Source: JABDKJ01 sp964609215
GTDB lineage: Bacteria; Bacteroidota; Bacteroidia; Flavobacteriales_D; JABDKJ01
Direction: 5' to 3'
Assembly: GCA_964609215.1 (NCBI GenBank)
Contig: CAZSQZ010000011.1
Span: forward strand, 1 to 64,000
Length of the DNA: 64,000 nt
Below are positions 17,701-23,509 of the stretch, piece by piece. Below the pieces are notes generated by a model that saw only the letters and a program-made list of their open reading frames with translations, searched no databases and was not told the origin of the DNA. Every line of letters starts with the position of its first letter. Positions within the stretch are counted from its first letter, which is position 1. Made by a program: the position numbers and the translations under genes.

Positions 17701-18883
17701 GTGATTCTGAAGGAGAAGGTGTGTAATGCCCCATTTTTTTATTGTACATTCTGAATCCTCCTCCTAATCCTTCTCCTGAGAGACTATAGGAATCGGTACT
17801 TGAATATGGTACTGGTAAAACTTTATCAAAACGATTATATCCACTAGGACGTTCTACTCCATAATCCATAGCTCTTAAGTTGTCATTCCATGCTTGCTTA
17901 GAGTACATGTAACCATAGGCATGTTGTGTTCTAACTTCCGTATTTCTTTGGGTTGAATAAGAGCCGAATAGATTCCCAGAAAAAGGAGAGATTTCCAAAG
18001 GGCTAGGATCTATCTGAAAGGTTACATTAAGTCTGAATGACTCTCCGTCAAAAGGAGTAGAATACTGTGGGGAAGGTGAACTTGCTAAATTCATTATTCC
18101 ATAGCCGCTGCTTCCTAATGCATTGAGCAAACCTTTTGCTTGTCTTTTTTTATCTTTCGCTTGCTTTTCTCGATCAGCTTTACTTGTTGGCCCCTTCTTT
18201 TTATCCTCTTGTTGCTTCTTCTTCCAGTCCGCAGCACTTTCCGCTTTATCTTTTTTTCCATTAAGCAATCCCCCAGGGCTTACTTGAGCCGAAAAACTTC
18301 CTTCTCCATCACTTAAATGAAAACCTAATGAAAAAACACCATCAGTGGTAGCGACTCCCAAGCCAAGAGTATACCCAAACCCTTTGTAATTGTTATACCT
18401 TAAGCTGGCATTTCCATTAAAAGATAAATCTACACTGTAGACCTCTAGATCTCCTAAGGAACCACCTAAAGTGACGGTTCTGCTAGGTTTAGTCTTATTG
18501 TAAATTTTCACCTCTTCTCCATTCCAATCGTCCGCAAAACCTCTTTTATTTCGTGTGATTGCACCTGGATTAAGTGTCCAGCCATATCCTACCCAAGATG
18601 CTTCTTCTTCAACTGCAGTTCCTGAATGATAAGATAAGGATAGTGCATATCCTCCTCCTTCAGCTCCTGGAATATTGATTACTGGTAAATTATAGGTTAA
18701 ATCACCTGTAAACTCATTCACCATATTGGTAGTTGCAACAGGTTCAAAACTTGAAAATTCAGGTTGAGTAGGACCACCTGTTAGCGCTAATGCAGCCGTT
18801 GGAAATATTATTTCAGAAAGAAATATTACTATAAAGAATACTGCTATTTTTTTAGCAATTCTAGAATTAAGATTCATGGTCAT
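11789..18883 (-). CDS. Giant exported SpvB/TcB-like RHS-family protein
   Basis: The protein has 2364 residues. An N-terminal hydrophobic signal (about 10-34) is followed by FTGDLTYNLPVINIPG, then GGGYALSLSYHSG and WVGYGWTLNPGAITR. This matches the start of SpvB/TcdB-type proteins, in which a G-x-x-x-Y-x-x-P-x element, an LSLSY strand and a GWxLxxGxIxR strand open the barrel. A Lys-rich low-complexity insert lies at about 212-254. The middle has many YD-like beta strands, and the end (YVYDTETFRLL, FYQYNDEGQLVRQ, RGMKTIKESQ) is the usual terminus of this Bacteroidota family. It has no RHS core and no toxin tip, so it cannot be the effector on its own. By analogy with Tc toxins, where TcB and TcC close a hollow shell around the toxin, it may pair with the 3410-residue protein. 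It overlaps both neighbouring genes (17 and 7 bases). Confidence 0.9.
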   Translation of the reverse strand: MTMNLNSRIAKKIAVFFIVIFLSEIIFPTAALALTGGPTQPEFSSFEPVATTNMVNEFTGDLTYNLPVINIPGAEGGGYALSLSYHSGTAVEEEASWVGYGWTLNPGAITRNKRGFADDWNGEEVKIYNKTKPSRTVTLGGSLGDLEVYSVDLSFNGNASLRYNNYKGFGYTLGLGVATTDGVFSLGFHLSDGEGSFSAQVSPGGLLNGKKDKAESAADWKKKQQEDKKKGPTSKADREKQAKDKKRQAKGLLNALGSSGYGIMNLASSPSPQYSTPFDGESFRLNVTFQIDPSPLEISPFSGNLFGSYSTQRNTEVRTQHAYGYMYSKQAWNDNLRAMDYGVERPSGYNRFDKVLPVPYSSTDSYSLSGEGLGGGFRMYNKKMGHYTPSPSESHTTFFSGGVDLDVGLASGAGADGSVGDQVLRISHWDGTTNLDNFSDATNPSEDEASFFRFTNDLGGSVIYGENTNWNQASSGFPSNSQISIGDERSARSSYIGYSTNEKIQENTGEFLANPDASNPLTTGVRPYAYTKREDIHSDANRGNPETSDQIGEFSVVNESGSRYTYGLPVYSKNEENVQVSLSDNLQPTDFVNNFLLYQPVPSNGSEINVEALEAVVGQYSSAPFASTYLLTSITTPDYIDRTQDGPTPDDFGGYTVFNYNKVHGANSVSNDWFNYRTPYAGLNYSRNSFSDPKDDMAGYASGQKEIYYLESIETKTHIARFITSPRYDGVEAEDRTQAADNSLSMNNNLQLRKLDKIILFEKDANGNDGKELQTTFFDYDNSIQSGGGLPNFYNYDGNANGNGKLTLRKVWMEYNDVYKAKIAPYWFHYEYPDFSLPYTDPSFDELIHVDYDGIGEEDQNSEDYGRYEDHINSSLAQNVTYDPLTVDAWGNYQSNTSRYSDYEKWNDQSNLAEPNEDFDPAMWQLKRIVLPSGGQIHIQYEQDDYTFVQHEVAHALVSLDPISGTNGDTGYFLNLDDVGISDPDDIQKYANQISELYVGTGRKMYYKFFYKLLDWDIPQLDDCDSDFITGYFDVQSVSVVGNKIQIVPTDDQLPQKVCKDFVRTQRAGMLQNSSCNPADPNVFDGSDATAFIHNLINFAQSFDPSNKCVNRNNTYSYLRIPIFRGIRTLSGGSQRLQGKRGGGLRVKRLLMYDQDKTNNLGRVLYGSEYHYITKDYEGNYISSGVATNEPAPAREENPMITMMERFKQSFLNRMVAGKDKKQMEGPIGENILPGASVGYSNVIVKGIHSGQTHSGYTEKQFYTAYDCPFYYSDNNANPIDPQWAINKGSNMVTEINDAGTSFPISIPAGIVNFSDHKVKARQGFNFALNNMHGQVKSSATYSNLYWLGNDLKASLDLIEDQNVMIAKEIHEYFGPGEDIPTVSEPNGPVYPEPLGVEHDIAFESKHIKDKTTSVSIEGDGGIGFFGFVPLPFIAVSPSFTSVNNEIYTHVTTKVTNYPAVSKRVSSYQDGIWHVTENLAFDKLTGKPVTTRTYDDFSGNNLPLLQGVDHDASVTAYNYSASMIYDNMGQKAEHENLLVPNTVLNSFDINRIGATELQIDPTNTNGFCDASNALPSGSLVQLSTGFGSVEKDIYHIDYIQDGVVYLQEVSFSDYTSNMDPNISLRIIRSGKTNQLASSAGSVVTYGESQLDVDQPSAAQLSSMNALVSALNSALPNGMVPGSFVESTTSNIDLFFNGECQPFPGSNHHIEIQGNQLNIVQTSNTSSSPLNMPCEDIRPYVLNYLNQYWDAFLKPIDYPDLTDSECKEKRFKIGNDYWYYDMASFTPVEIQQMANDIFSQAVHPELVGTECELLVSDFFIPIFRRPHPVLTQHKKDGKRIYRNGEIIIYDVLLDQYYCVMVECDPEKELLVLYYGVTDGNGIQALPRYTDFAQLEKVAFDPNHDVGSFIAGLMDCMIFKYPDDLTASSISVPISEISTLGMNCGGSEPINKIVCSNDLTNDGTGEFGIETSSGEYNLVYYPFGETCNATFIDVSCLSFCEFTRSVIKNVLNSGFTTYDDQWNFESDLFADNSTEANNFLSQNDYEVGAKGKWRPSSSYAYQEDRGKLNEYSDPLIYEANYNTGVYDLLTFDWFNPDNYAQYKKTSEVTMYSPNGQVLEEKNIINIHSAAKFGYDHMLPYVVAQNSDYQSCLFESFENFYSGYLEDGFVLDPSVGMVYANDAHSGNACLKLLPSNDGLHLHTMDDQSDLFDQGAIVKLWLKSDRSDRHNIAQDLKCIVNDNLGTNIFTASFSEVARTGEWALFEAKLPSNLDHESSLYVRYDFDYAYEELFIDDLRLQPLNSQLSSYVYDTETFRLLASFDDQNFGLFYQYNDEGQLVRQLKETTRGMKTIKESQYNTHEYLDAPW

Positions 18884-19523
18884 AACTTAAGTTGTTTATT
18901 GGTGGGATATTTTTAATTTTTTCTTTTTTAAATATGAAATGACTGGTTCCAGTATCGAAAAAGTCATCTTCAAAAACAATGTCTAGTACATCTAGCGCCT
19001 GAATTGCATTTAGTTCTTTTTCATCGGCAGCTGCAAATACAATATTAAAGTCTCTTCCAGGCTTTAACTGATAGACTGGTTCCATCATGGCTATCCTTGG
19101 TGCCAACTGGTAATTACCTAATTTCAAGGATAAATGATCTTTTAGGTGAAATGCTAGATCAGTAAATTTTTCTCTGTACTCTTCATAGGTTTTTACATCA
19201 CTCAAAATTAAGTCATGCTTCCTATTCTCTCCATCAGGTGATATGCTTAGGGTAAAATTAAAGCCATTGCTATAATCATTTTTTAACGCTTCAAAGTCAT
19301 TATTTTGGTCATTCGCAAATTCTTTCCATGCAAGCAATTCACTAGGAATAAGTTTGAGCTGGAGCATATAGCCATTGATTGTTTTTGTGTGCACAAAACC
19401 ATTTTGTGGATCGTTTATAAACCTTTCAAAGTCAGAAATGGAATTGATCTTTTTTCCCGAACAAGAAGTGAGAAACAATAGGCTTATAATCAGAATCAAT
19501 TTGATATGTTTAAACATGCTCAT
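18867..19523 (-). CDS. Lipoprotein of the RHS operon
   Basis: The protein has 218 residues. The signal peptide ends in LFLTSC, a lipobox with the acylated Cys at about 21, followed by S-G-K-K. The mature part is a mixed alpha/beta sequence with no family I recognise. Its start overlaps the stop of the Skp-like gene by four bases (ATGA) and its end overlaps the SpvB-like gene by 17 bases, so it belongs to the same transcription unit. A lipoprotein between a chaperone-like protein and two giant exported proteins could anchor or receive them at the outer membrane. This is inference from position only. Confidence 0.85.
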   Translation of the reverse strand: MSMFKHIKLILIISLLFLTSCSGKKINSISDFERFINDPQNGFVHTKTINGYMLQLKLIPSELLAWKEFANDQNNDFEALKNDYSNGFNFTLSISPDGENRKHDLILSDVKTYEEYREKFTDLAFHLKDHLSLKLGNYQLAPRIAMMEPVYQLKPGRDFNIVFAAADEKELNAIQALDVLDIVFEDDFFDTGTSHFIFKKEKIKNIPPINNLSYDHES

Positions 19524-20062
19524 GATCCGCTAGTATAGTTTTGATTTATAGCGTTTAAAACTTCATCCGTAATATCATGAGCATCACGACCATACAAAAG
19601 GCTGCCATCGTTTGTAGTTCCAAAAATCAACTCGTATCCATGTTCATTACCGAATGATTCAACAAAGGAATTGACTTGATTTAATACTCCCGTAAGCATT
19701 TCTCCTTCCTCTTCAATCAATTGATTTTCTATAGTTTCAGCATACTTATTAATATTCGTTTCCTGAACCTTAAGTTTTTGATGTCTTTGTTCTTTTTCCT
19801 GTGCTGAAAGTGATTGAAAATCGGAATTAAACAATTCAACTGCTCTTTCAAATTCCAATTTCAAGGTGTCTATATTTGCATATAAACTATTTTGCTTTGA
19901 GTTAAACTTAGATTGGGCTTCTTTCATACCCGTATAATTGTAAACCAATTCTTGGCTCTTGACGAAAGCAAATTTTGGCTTTGCTTTAAACATCGCAAAT
20001 AAGAATACCGTGTTAACTAGCAGTAAAAAAAGTAATACAACTGAAATCCAGTTTTTCTTCAT
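19520..20062 (-). CDS. Membrane-anchored Skp/OmpH-like periplasmic chaperone
   Basis: The protein has 180 residues. One hydrophobic segment (about 7-27) could be an uncleaved anchor or a signal peptide. Then come the Skp/OmpH landmarks in order: a beta strand FAFVKSQELVYNYTGMKEAQ, a long charged coiled coil (about 45-130), and the closing strand-helix unit YELIFGTTNDGSLLYG followed by HDITDEVLNAIN. Skp is a trimeric holdase that keeps outer-membrane and exported proteins unfolded in the periplasm. Housekeeping Skp genes in Bacteroidota usually lie beside bamA; this one is the first gene of the RHS operon, which suggests a chaperone dedicated to the giant RHS proteins. The assignment to the family is good; the client is inferred. 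Confidence 0.85.
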   Translation of the reverse strand: MKKNWISVVLLFLLLVNTVFLFAMFKAKPKFAFVKSQELVYNYTGMKEAQSKFNSKQNSLYANIDTLKLEFERAVELFNSDFQSLSAQEKEQRHQKLKVQETNINKYAETIENQLIEEEGEMLTGVLNQVNSFVESFGNEHGYELIFGTTNDGSLLYGRDAHDITDEVLNAINQNYTSGS

Positions 20063-20365
20063 AGTGTGATTTTTTACCTCAAAATCACCAAAACGAACTC
20101 AATTATTCATCAGCACATGATTAAAACTAATGCATTTTAAAGTCTCGAAATTTCACTAAGTATTGAGTAATTGGTCATGGTGCAATAAGTATTTTAGTAA
20201 ATAAGCACAACAACTAATAAAAAAGAAAACACAGAAACGGCTGCTCTAAATCGTACACTACTTTTTGTAAATAATCAGCGTTTTACTTTAATAGTAATGA
20301 TGTTGTGGTTTTAATTAAATAGCGCCTTAAAGGTGAAAATAAAATATCCAATTATCAAAATTAGT

Positions 20366-20386
20366 TTATTAACACGGTGTTAATAA
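20366..20386. promoter_or_regulatory. 21-bp perfect inverted repeat, operator candidate for the RHS operon
   Basis: Two perfect 10-base arms, TTATTAACAC and its reverse complement, are separated by a single G. The one-base centre rules out a stable hairpin, so this is more likely a binding site for a dimeric regulator. Its half-site GTTAATAA occurs again at 20421-20428. It lies immediately upstream (on the minus strand) of the TAATTTTG element, where a repressor or activator could act on the RHS operon. Confidence 0.5.
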
Positions 20387-20419
20387 GATGGTCAAATTAC
20401 TGATTATCAATACCAAAAA

Positions 20420-20430
20420 GGTTAATAACC
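20420..20430. promoter_or_regulatory. 11-bp inverted repeat sharing the GTTAATAA half-site
   Basis: GGTTA and TAACC flank one A. The octamer GTTAATAA inside it is the same as the half-site of the 21-bp repeat whose centre lies 49 bases away, giving three copies of the octamer (two direct, one inverted) within 65 bases. The pair could form one control region. The short length makes chance possible. Confidence 0.3.
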
Positions 20431-20494
20431 GAAATCCCTAAGGTCAGGAATTCTCTTGAAAAGATTCAATGTTCAAATAATGTGTGTTTAAAAA

Positions 20495-22291
20495 TCAATA
20501 ACAATACTCGTTCTTTTCAATCATAGCTGCAGCTATTGCTCTTCTGCTGTCTTTCAAATTGAAAGGAGCAACTTTTGTGAATCTTTTTAATCCAATCAAC
20601 ATCATTCTTAGCTCATCTCCTTCGCCAAAGGAAAGTAATGCTTCTTTTCCGGCAGTATGCATTTTCTCTGCTGCTTCCCAAACATATACTCTAGCGATTT
20701 CTGTTTGTAGTTTACATGATTCTTCACCTTGAGTACTGGCCATTTTCTGAACTCTTAATATCGTAGATTCCGCCACATATGTCCAAATGACCATATCTGC
20801 AATGCACATCAACACCTCTTGTTCTTTAGCGAGCTCCATCATCAATTTCTGTGCTGCTGCTCCTGCAATCATTAAAACGGCTTTTTTGAATTTCTGAACA
20901 GCCTGCATCTCTGCTTCAAGTAAACCTTCTGATTCATTTCCAAAATCTGGAATTTCCATCAATTCACTAGCAACTGCTTGAGCCGGACCCATCAAATCTA
21001 GTTTGCCTTTCATTGCTTTTTTCAATAGCATATCTACAATCAACATTCTGTTGATTTCATTGGTCCCTTCAAAGATTCTATTGATTCTTGAATCTCGATA
21101 AGCTCTTTCCACTTCGCTTTCTGCTGAATAACCCATTCCGCCATGAATCTGAACTCCCTCATCAGACACATAGTCTAAAGTCTCTGAGCCGTTCACCTTT
21201 AAAATTGCGCACTCAACAGCAAATTCTTCCAATCCTTTTAAGTCCGCTGCTTCTTTATCCATACCTCCTTCAACCAAATTGGCCATAAAGTTTTGAATAT
21301 CGAAAGTAGATCGATACAATGCAGATTCTGTTGCAAAACTCTCTACTGCCATTTGAGCAAGTTTTCTTCTTATCGCTCCATATTTAGAAATGGGTCTTCC
21401 AAATTGATTTCTCTCATTGGCATAGTTTATAGAAACTGTCGCTACTTTTTTTGCTCCACCTAGCGCTGCCCCGGCAAGTTTTATTCTTCCAATATTCAGA
21501 ATATTTAAGGCAATCTTAAATCCTCCTTGACGCTCTCCTAAAAGATTATCTTTTGGTATTCTGCAATCGTTAAAAAAGACTTGTCTAGTTGAGGATCCTT
21601 TAATCCCCATTTTTCTTTCTTCAGGATTTAATGAAATACCGGGATTATCTCCTTCTACAATGAATGCAGTCAAATTTTCATCATCGTCTATTTTTGCGAA
21701 AACGGTAAAGACATCTGCAAAACCTCCATTGGTAATCCACATTTTCTGTCCGTTCAAAATCCATTCCGAACCATCTTCAGAAAGAACAGCTTTTGTTTTT
21801 CCTGAATTGGCATCTGAACCCGATGAAGGTTCTGTCAAACAATAGCAACCTTTCCATTCTCCTGTTCCTAATTTTGGAATGTACTTATCTTTCTGAGCAT
21901 CTGTTCCATAATACAAAATAGGTAAGGTTCCTATTCCAGTATGTGCAGACTGAGCAACCGAATAGGAATATCCTGCTCCAGTAATTTCTGTGGCGTACAT
22001 ATTGGTGATAAAATCTTTTCCAAATCCTCCATACTTCTCTGGAAGTGAAACACCCAAAATACCCAATTCACCTGCTTTCTCAATCAATGAAGGCATCAAG
22101 CCTTCTTTTAATGCATCTATATCTTCAATATTTGGATATACTTCCTGATTCAAAAAATCTTGGCAAGTTTGACCAATCATTCTTTGTTCTTCATCCAATT
22201 GTTCTGGGATAAAAATATCTTGTGGAGCAGTTTCTTTAATTAGGAATTCTCCTCCTTTAATCGACTGATTTGTTTTCGTTTCTGTTGACAT
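20495..22291 (-). CDS. fadE: Acyl-CoA dehydrogenase (FadE/VLCAD type)
   Basis: The 598-residue flavoprotein oxidises fatty acyl-CoA to trans-2-enoyl-CoA, the first step of beta-oxidation. The N-terminal helical domain is followed by the FAD/substrate motifs CLTEPSSGSD (151-160) and WITNGG (185-190), the middle beta domain (to about 250) and the C-terminal helical domain. The motif IFEGTNEINRM carries the likely catalytic Glu408. About 170 residues follow this motif, the extension seen in VLCAD-like and Bacillus FadE proteins. It is the last gene of a marR-fadN-fadA-fadE operon, 27 bases after fadA. The gene set and sizes resemble the Bacillus subtilis fadNAE operon. Confidence 0.93.
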   Translation of the reverse strand: MSTETKTNQSIKGGEFLIKETAPQDIFIPEQLDEEQRMIGQTCQDFLNQEVYPNIEDIDALKEGLMPSLIEKAGELGILGVSLPEKYGGFGKDFITNMYATEITGAGYSYSVAQSAHTGIGTLPILYYGTDAQKDKYIPKLGTGEWKGCYCLTEPSSGSDANSGKTKAVLSEDGSEWILNGQKMWITNGGFADVFTVFAKIDDDENLTAFIVEGDNPGISLNPEERKMGIKGSSTRQVFFNDCRIPKDNLLGERQGGFKIALNILNIGRIKLAGAALGGAKKVATVSINYANERNQFGRPISKYGAIRRKLAQMAVESFATESALYRSTFDIQNFMANLVEGGMDKEAADLKGLEEFAVECAILKVNGSETLDYVSDEGVQIHGGMGYSAESEVERAYRDSRINRIFEGTNEINRMLIVDMLLKKAMKGKLDLMGPAQAVASELMEIPDFGNESEGLLEAEMQAVQKFKKAVLMIAGAAAQKLMMELAKEQEVLMCIADMVIWTYVAESTILRVQKMASTQGEESCKLQTEIARVYVWEAAEKMHTAGKEALLSFGEGDELRMMLIGLKRFTKVAPFNLKDSRRAIAAAMIEKNEYCY

Positions 22292-22318
22292 AATTTCAAT
22301 TTTAGATCCAATTGGATT

Positions 22319-23497
22319 TTAATTCAATAATTCAAATATTCCAGCTGCACCCTGCCCAGTTCCAACGCACATGGTTACCATTCCATACTTTTGTTCTCTT
22401 CTTCTCATTTCATCAAAAAGTTGAACAGAAAGTTTAGCTCCTGTGCATCCTAATGGATGTCCTAAAGCGATTGCTCCACCATTGACATTTACCATATCAG
22501 GATTAAGTCCTACTTCTCGCACTACAGCTAAAGATTGAGAAGCAAAAGCCTCATTCAGTTCTACTTGTTGAATATCGCCCAGTTGCAATCCTGCTTTTTC
22601 TAGTGCTTTTGGAATAGCCTCAATAGGCCCTATGCCCATAATTCTTGGTGGAACTCCGGCTACAGCATACGTTAACATTCTTGCTATTGGCTTTATACCT
22701 AATTCATTCACCATTTTTTCGGACATGACCATCACAAAAGCAGCACCATCAGAAGTTTGAGAAGCATTCCCAGCAGTTACCGTTCCCTTGGCATCAAAAA
22801 CTGGTTTTAATTTAGCCAAAGCTTCCATATTGGTTCCTTTTCGCGGTCCTTCATCCGTATCTACAACAAATGTCTTTTTCTCAATTTTACCTTTGGCATT
22901 CAGAAAACTTTGCTCAACCTCAACTGGAACAATTCCACTTTTGAAATATCCTTTCTCCAGAGCATTCAAAGCTTTCATGTGAGAATTATAGGCAAATTCA
23001 TCCTGATCTTCCCTACTCACTTTGAATTCTCGAGCAACGGCCTCTGCAGTCAATCCCATTCCCCAATAATAATCTGTTGCATTCTTGGCAACATCCGCAT
23101 TGGGAACTATTCTCCACCCACCAAAGGGAATTGGAGACATCATTTCTACTCCTCCTGCAATAATGCAATCTGCAAAACCAGCGTGAACTTTTGCTGCTGC
23201 TATGGAAATGGTTTCTAAACCTGAAGAACAGTATCTGTTCACGGTCATCCCAGGGACTTTTTCTGTATCCAAGCTCATCAAAGAAATCATTCTTCCAATA
23301 TTGAGGCCCTGTTCAGCTTCGGGAGTTGCGTTACCAACAATGACATCATCTATTCGGTCTTTGTCAAATTCCGGTAAATCTGCCATCATACCTTTAATAA
23401 CGTCTACAGCTAAATCATCTGGTCTGGTGAATCTAAATCCACCTTTCTTTGATTTTCCTACTGCTGATCTTTTGGCTGCTACTATATATGCGTCCAT
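22319..23497 (-). CDS. fadA: Acetyl-CoA C-acyltransferase (3-ketoacyl-CoA thiolase)
   Basis: The 392-residue thiolase cleaves 3-ketoacyl-CoA with CoA to release acetyl-CoA, the last step of each beta-oxidation cycle. All catalytic residues are visible: nucleophilic Cys90 in NRYCSSGLE, His347 in GHPLGCTGA and Cys377 in CVGTGQGAAG. Length and motif order are normal for the family. It lies 12 bases after fadN and 27 bases before fadE in the same operon, so the three beta-oxidation enzymes are made together. An acetoacetyl-CoA-specific biosynthetic thiolase is less likely given this context. Confidence 0.93.
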   Translation of the reverse strand: MDAYIVAAKRSAVGKSKKGGFRFTRPDDLAVDVIKGMMADLPEFDKDRIDDVIVGNATPEAEQGLNIGRMISLMSLDTEKVPGMTVNRYCSSGLETISIAAAKVHAGFADCIIAGGVEMMSPIPFGGWRIVPNADVAKNATDYYWGMGLTAEAVAREFKVSREDQDEFAYNSHMKALNALEKGYFKSGIVPVEVEQSFLNAKGKIEKKTFVVDTDEGPRKGTNMEALAKLKPVFDAKGTVTAGNASQTSDGAAFVMVMSEKMVNELGIKPIARMLTYAVAGVPPRIMGIGPIEAIPKALEKAGLQLGDIQQVELNEAFASQSLAVVREVGLNPDMVNVNGGAIALGHPLGCTGAKLSVQLFDEMRRREQKYGMVTMCVGTGQGAAGIFELLN

Positions 23498-23509
23498 AAT
23501 TTCTCGTGT

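Larger units (their letters stand above)
20063..20494. other. 432-base gap upstream of the RHS operon
   Basis: No gene is seen here. The gap separates the end of fadE from the start of the Skp-like gene, so it should hold the RHS operon promoter and its control sites. It contains two related inverted repeats (20366-20386 and 20420-20430, listed separately). On the minus strand TAATTTTG at 20356-20363 fits the Bacteroidota -7 element TAnnTTTG, but the nearest TTTG further upstream (20393-20396) is 29 bases away instead of the usual 19-21, so this is only a weak promoter candidate. No terminator hairpin for fadE is evident. Confidence 0.6.
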
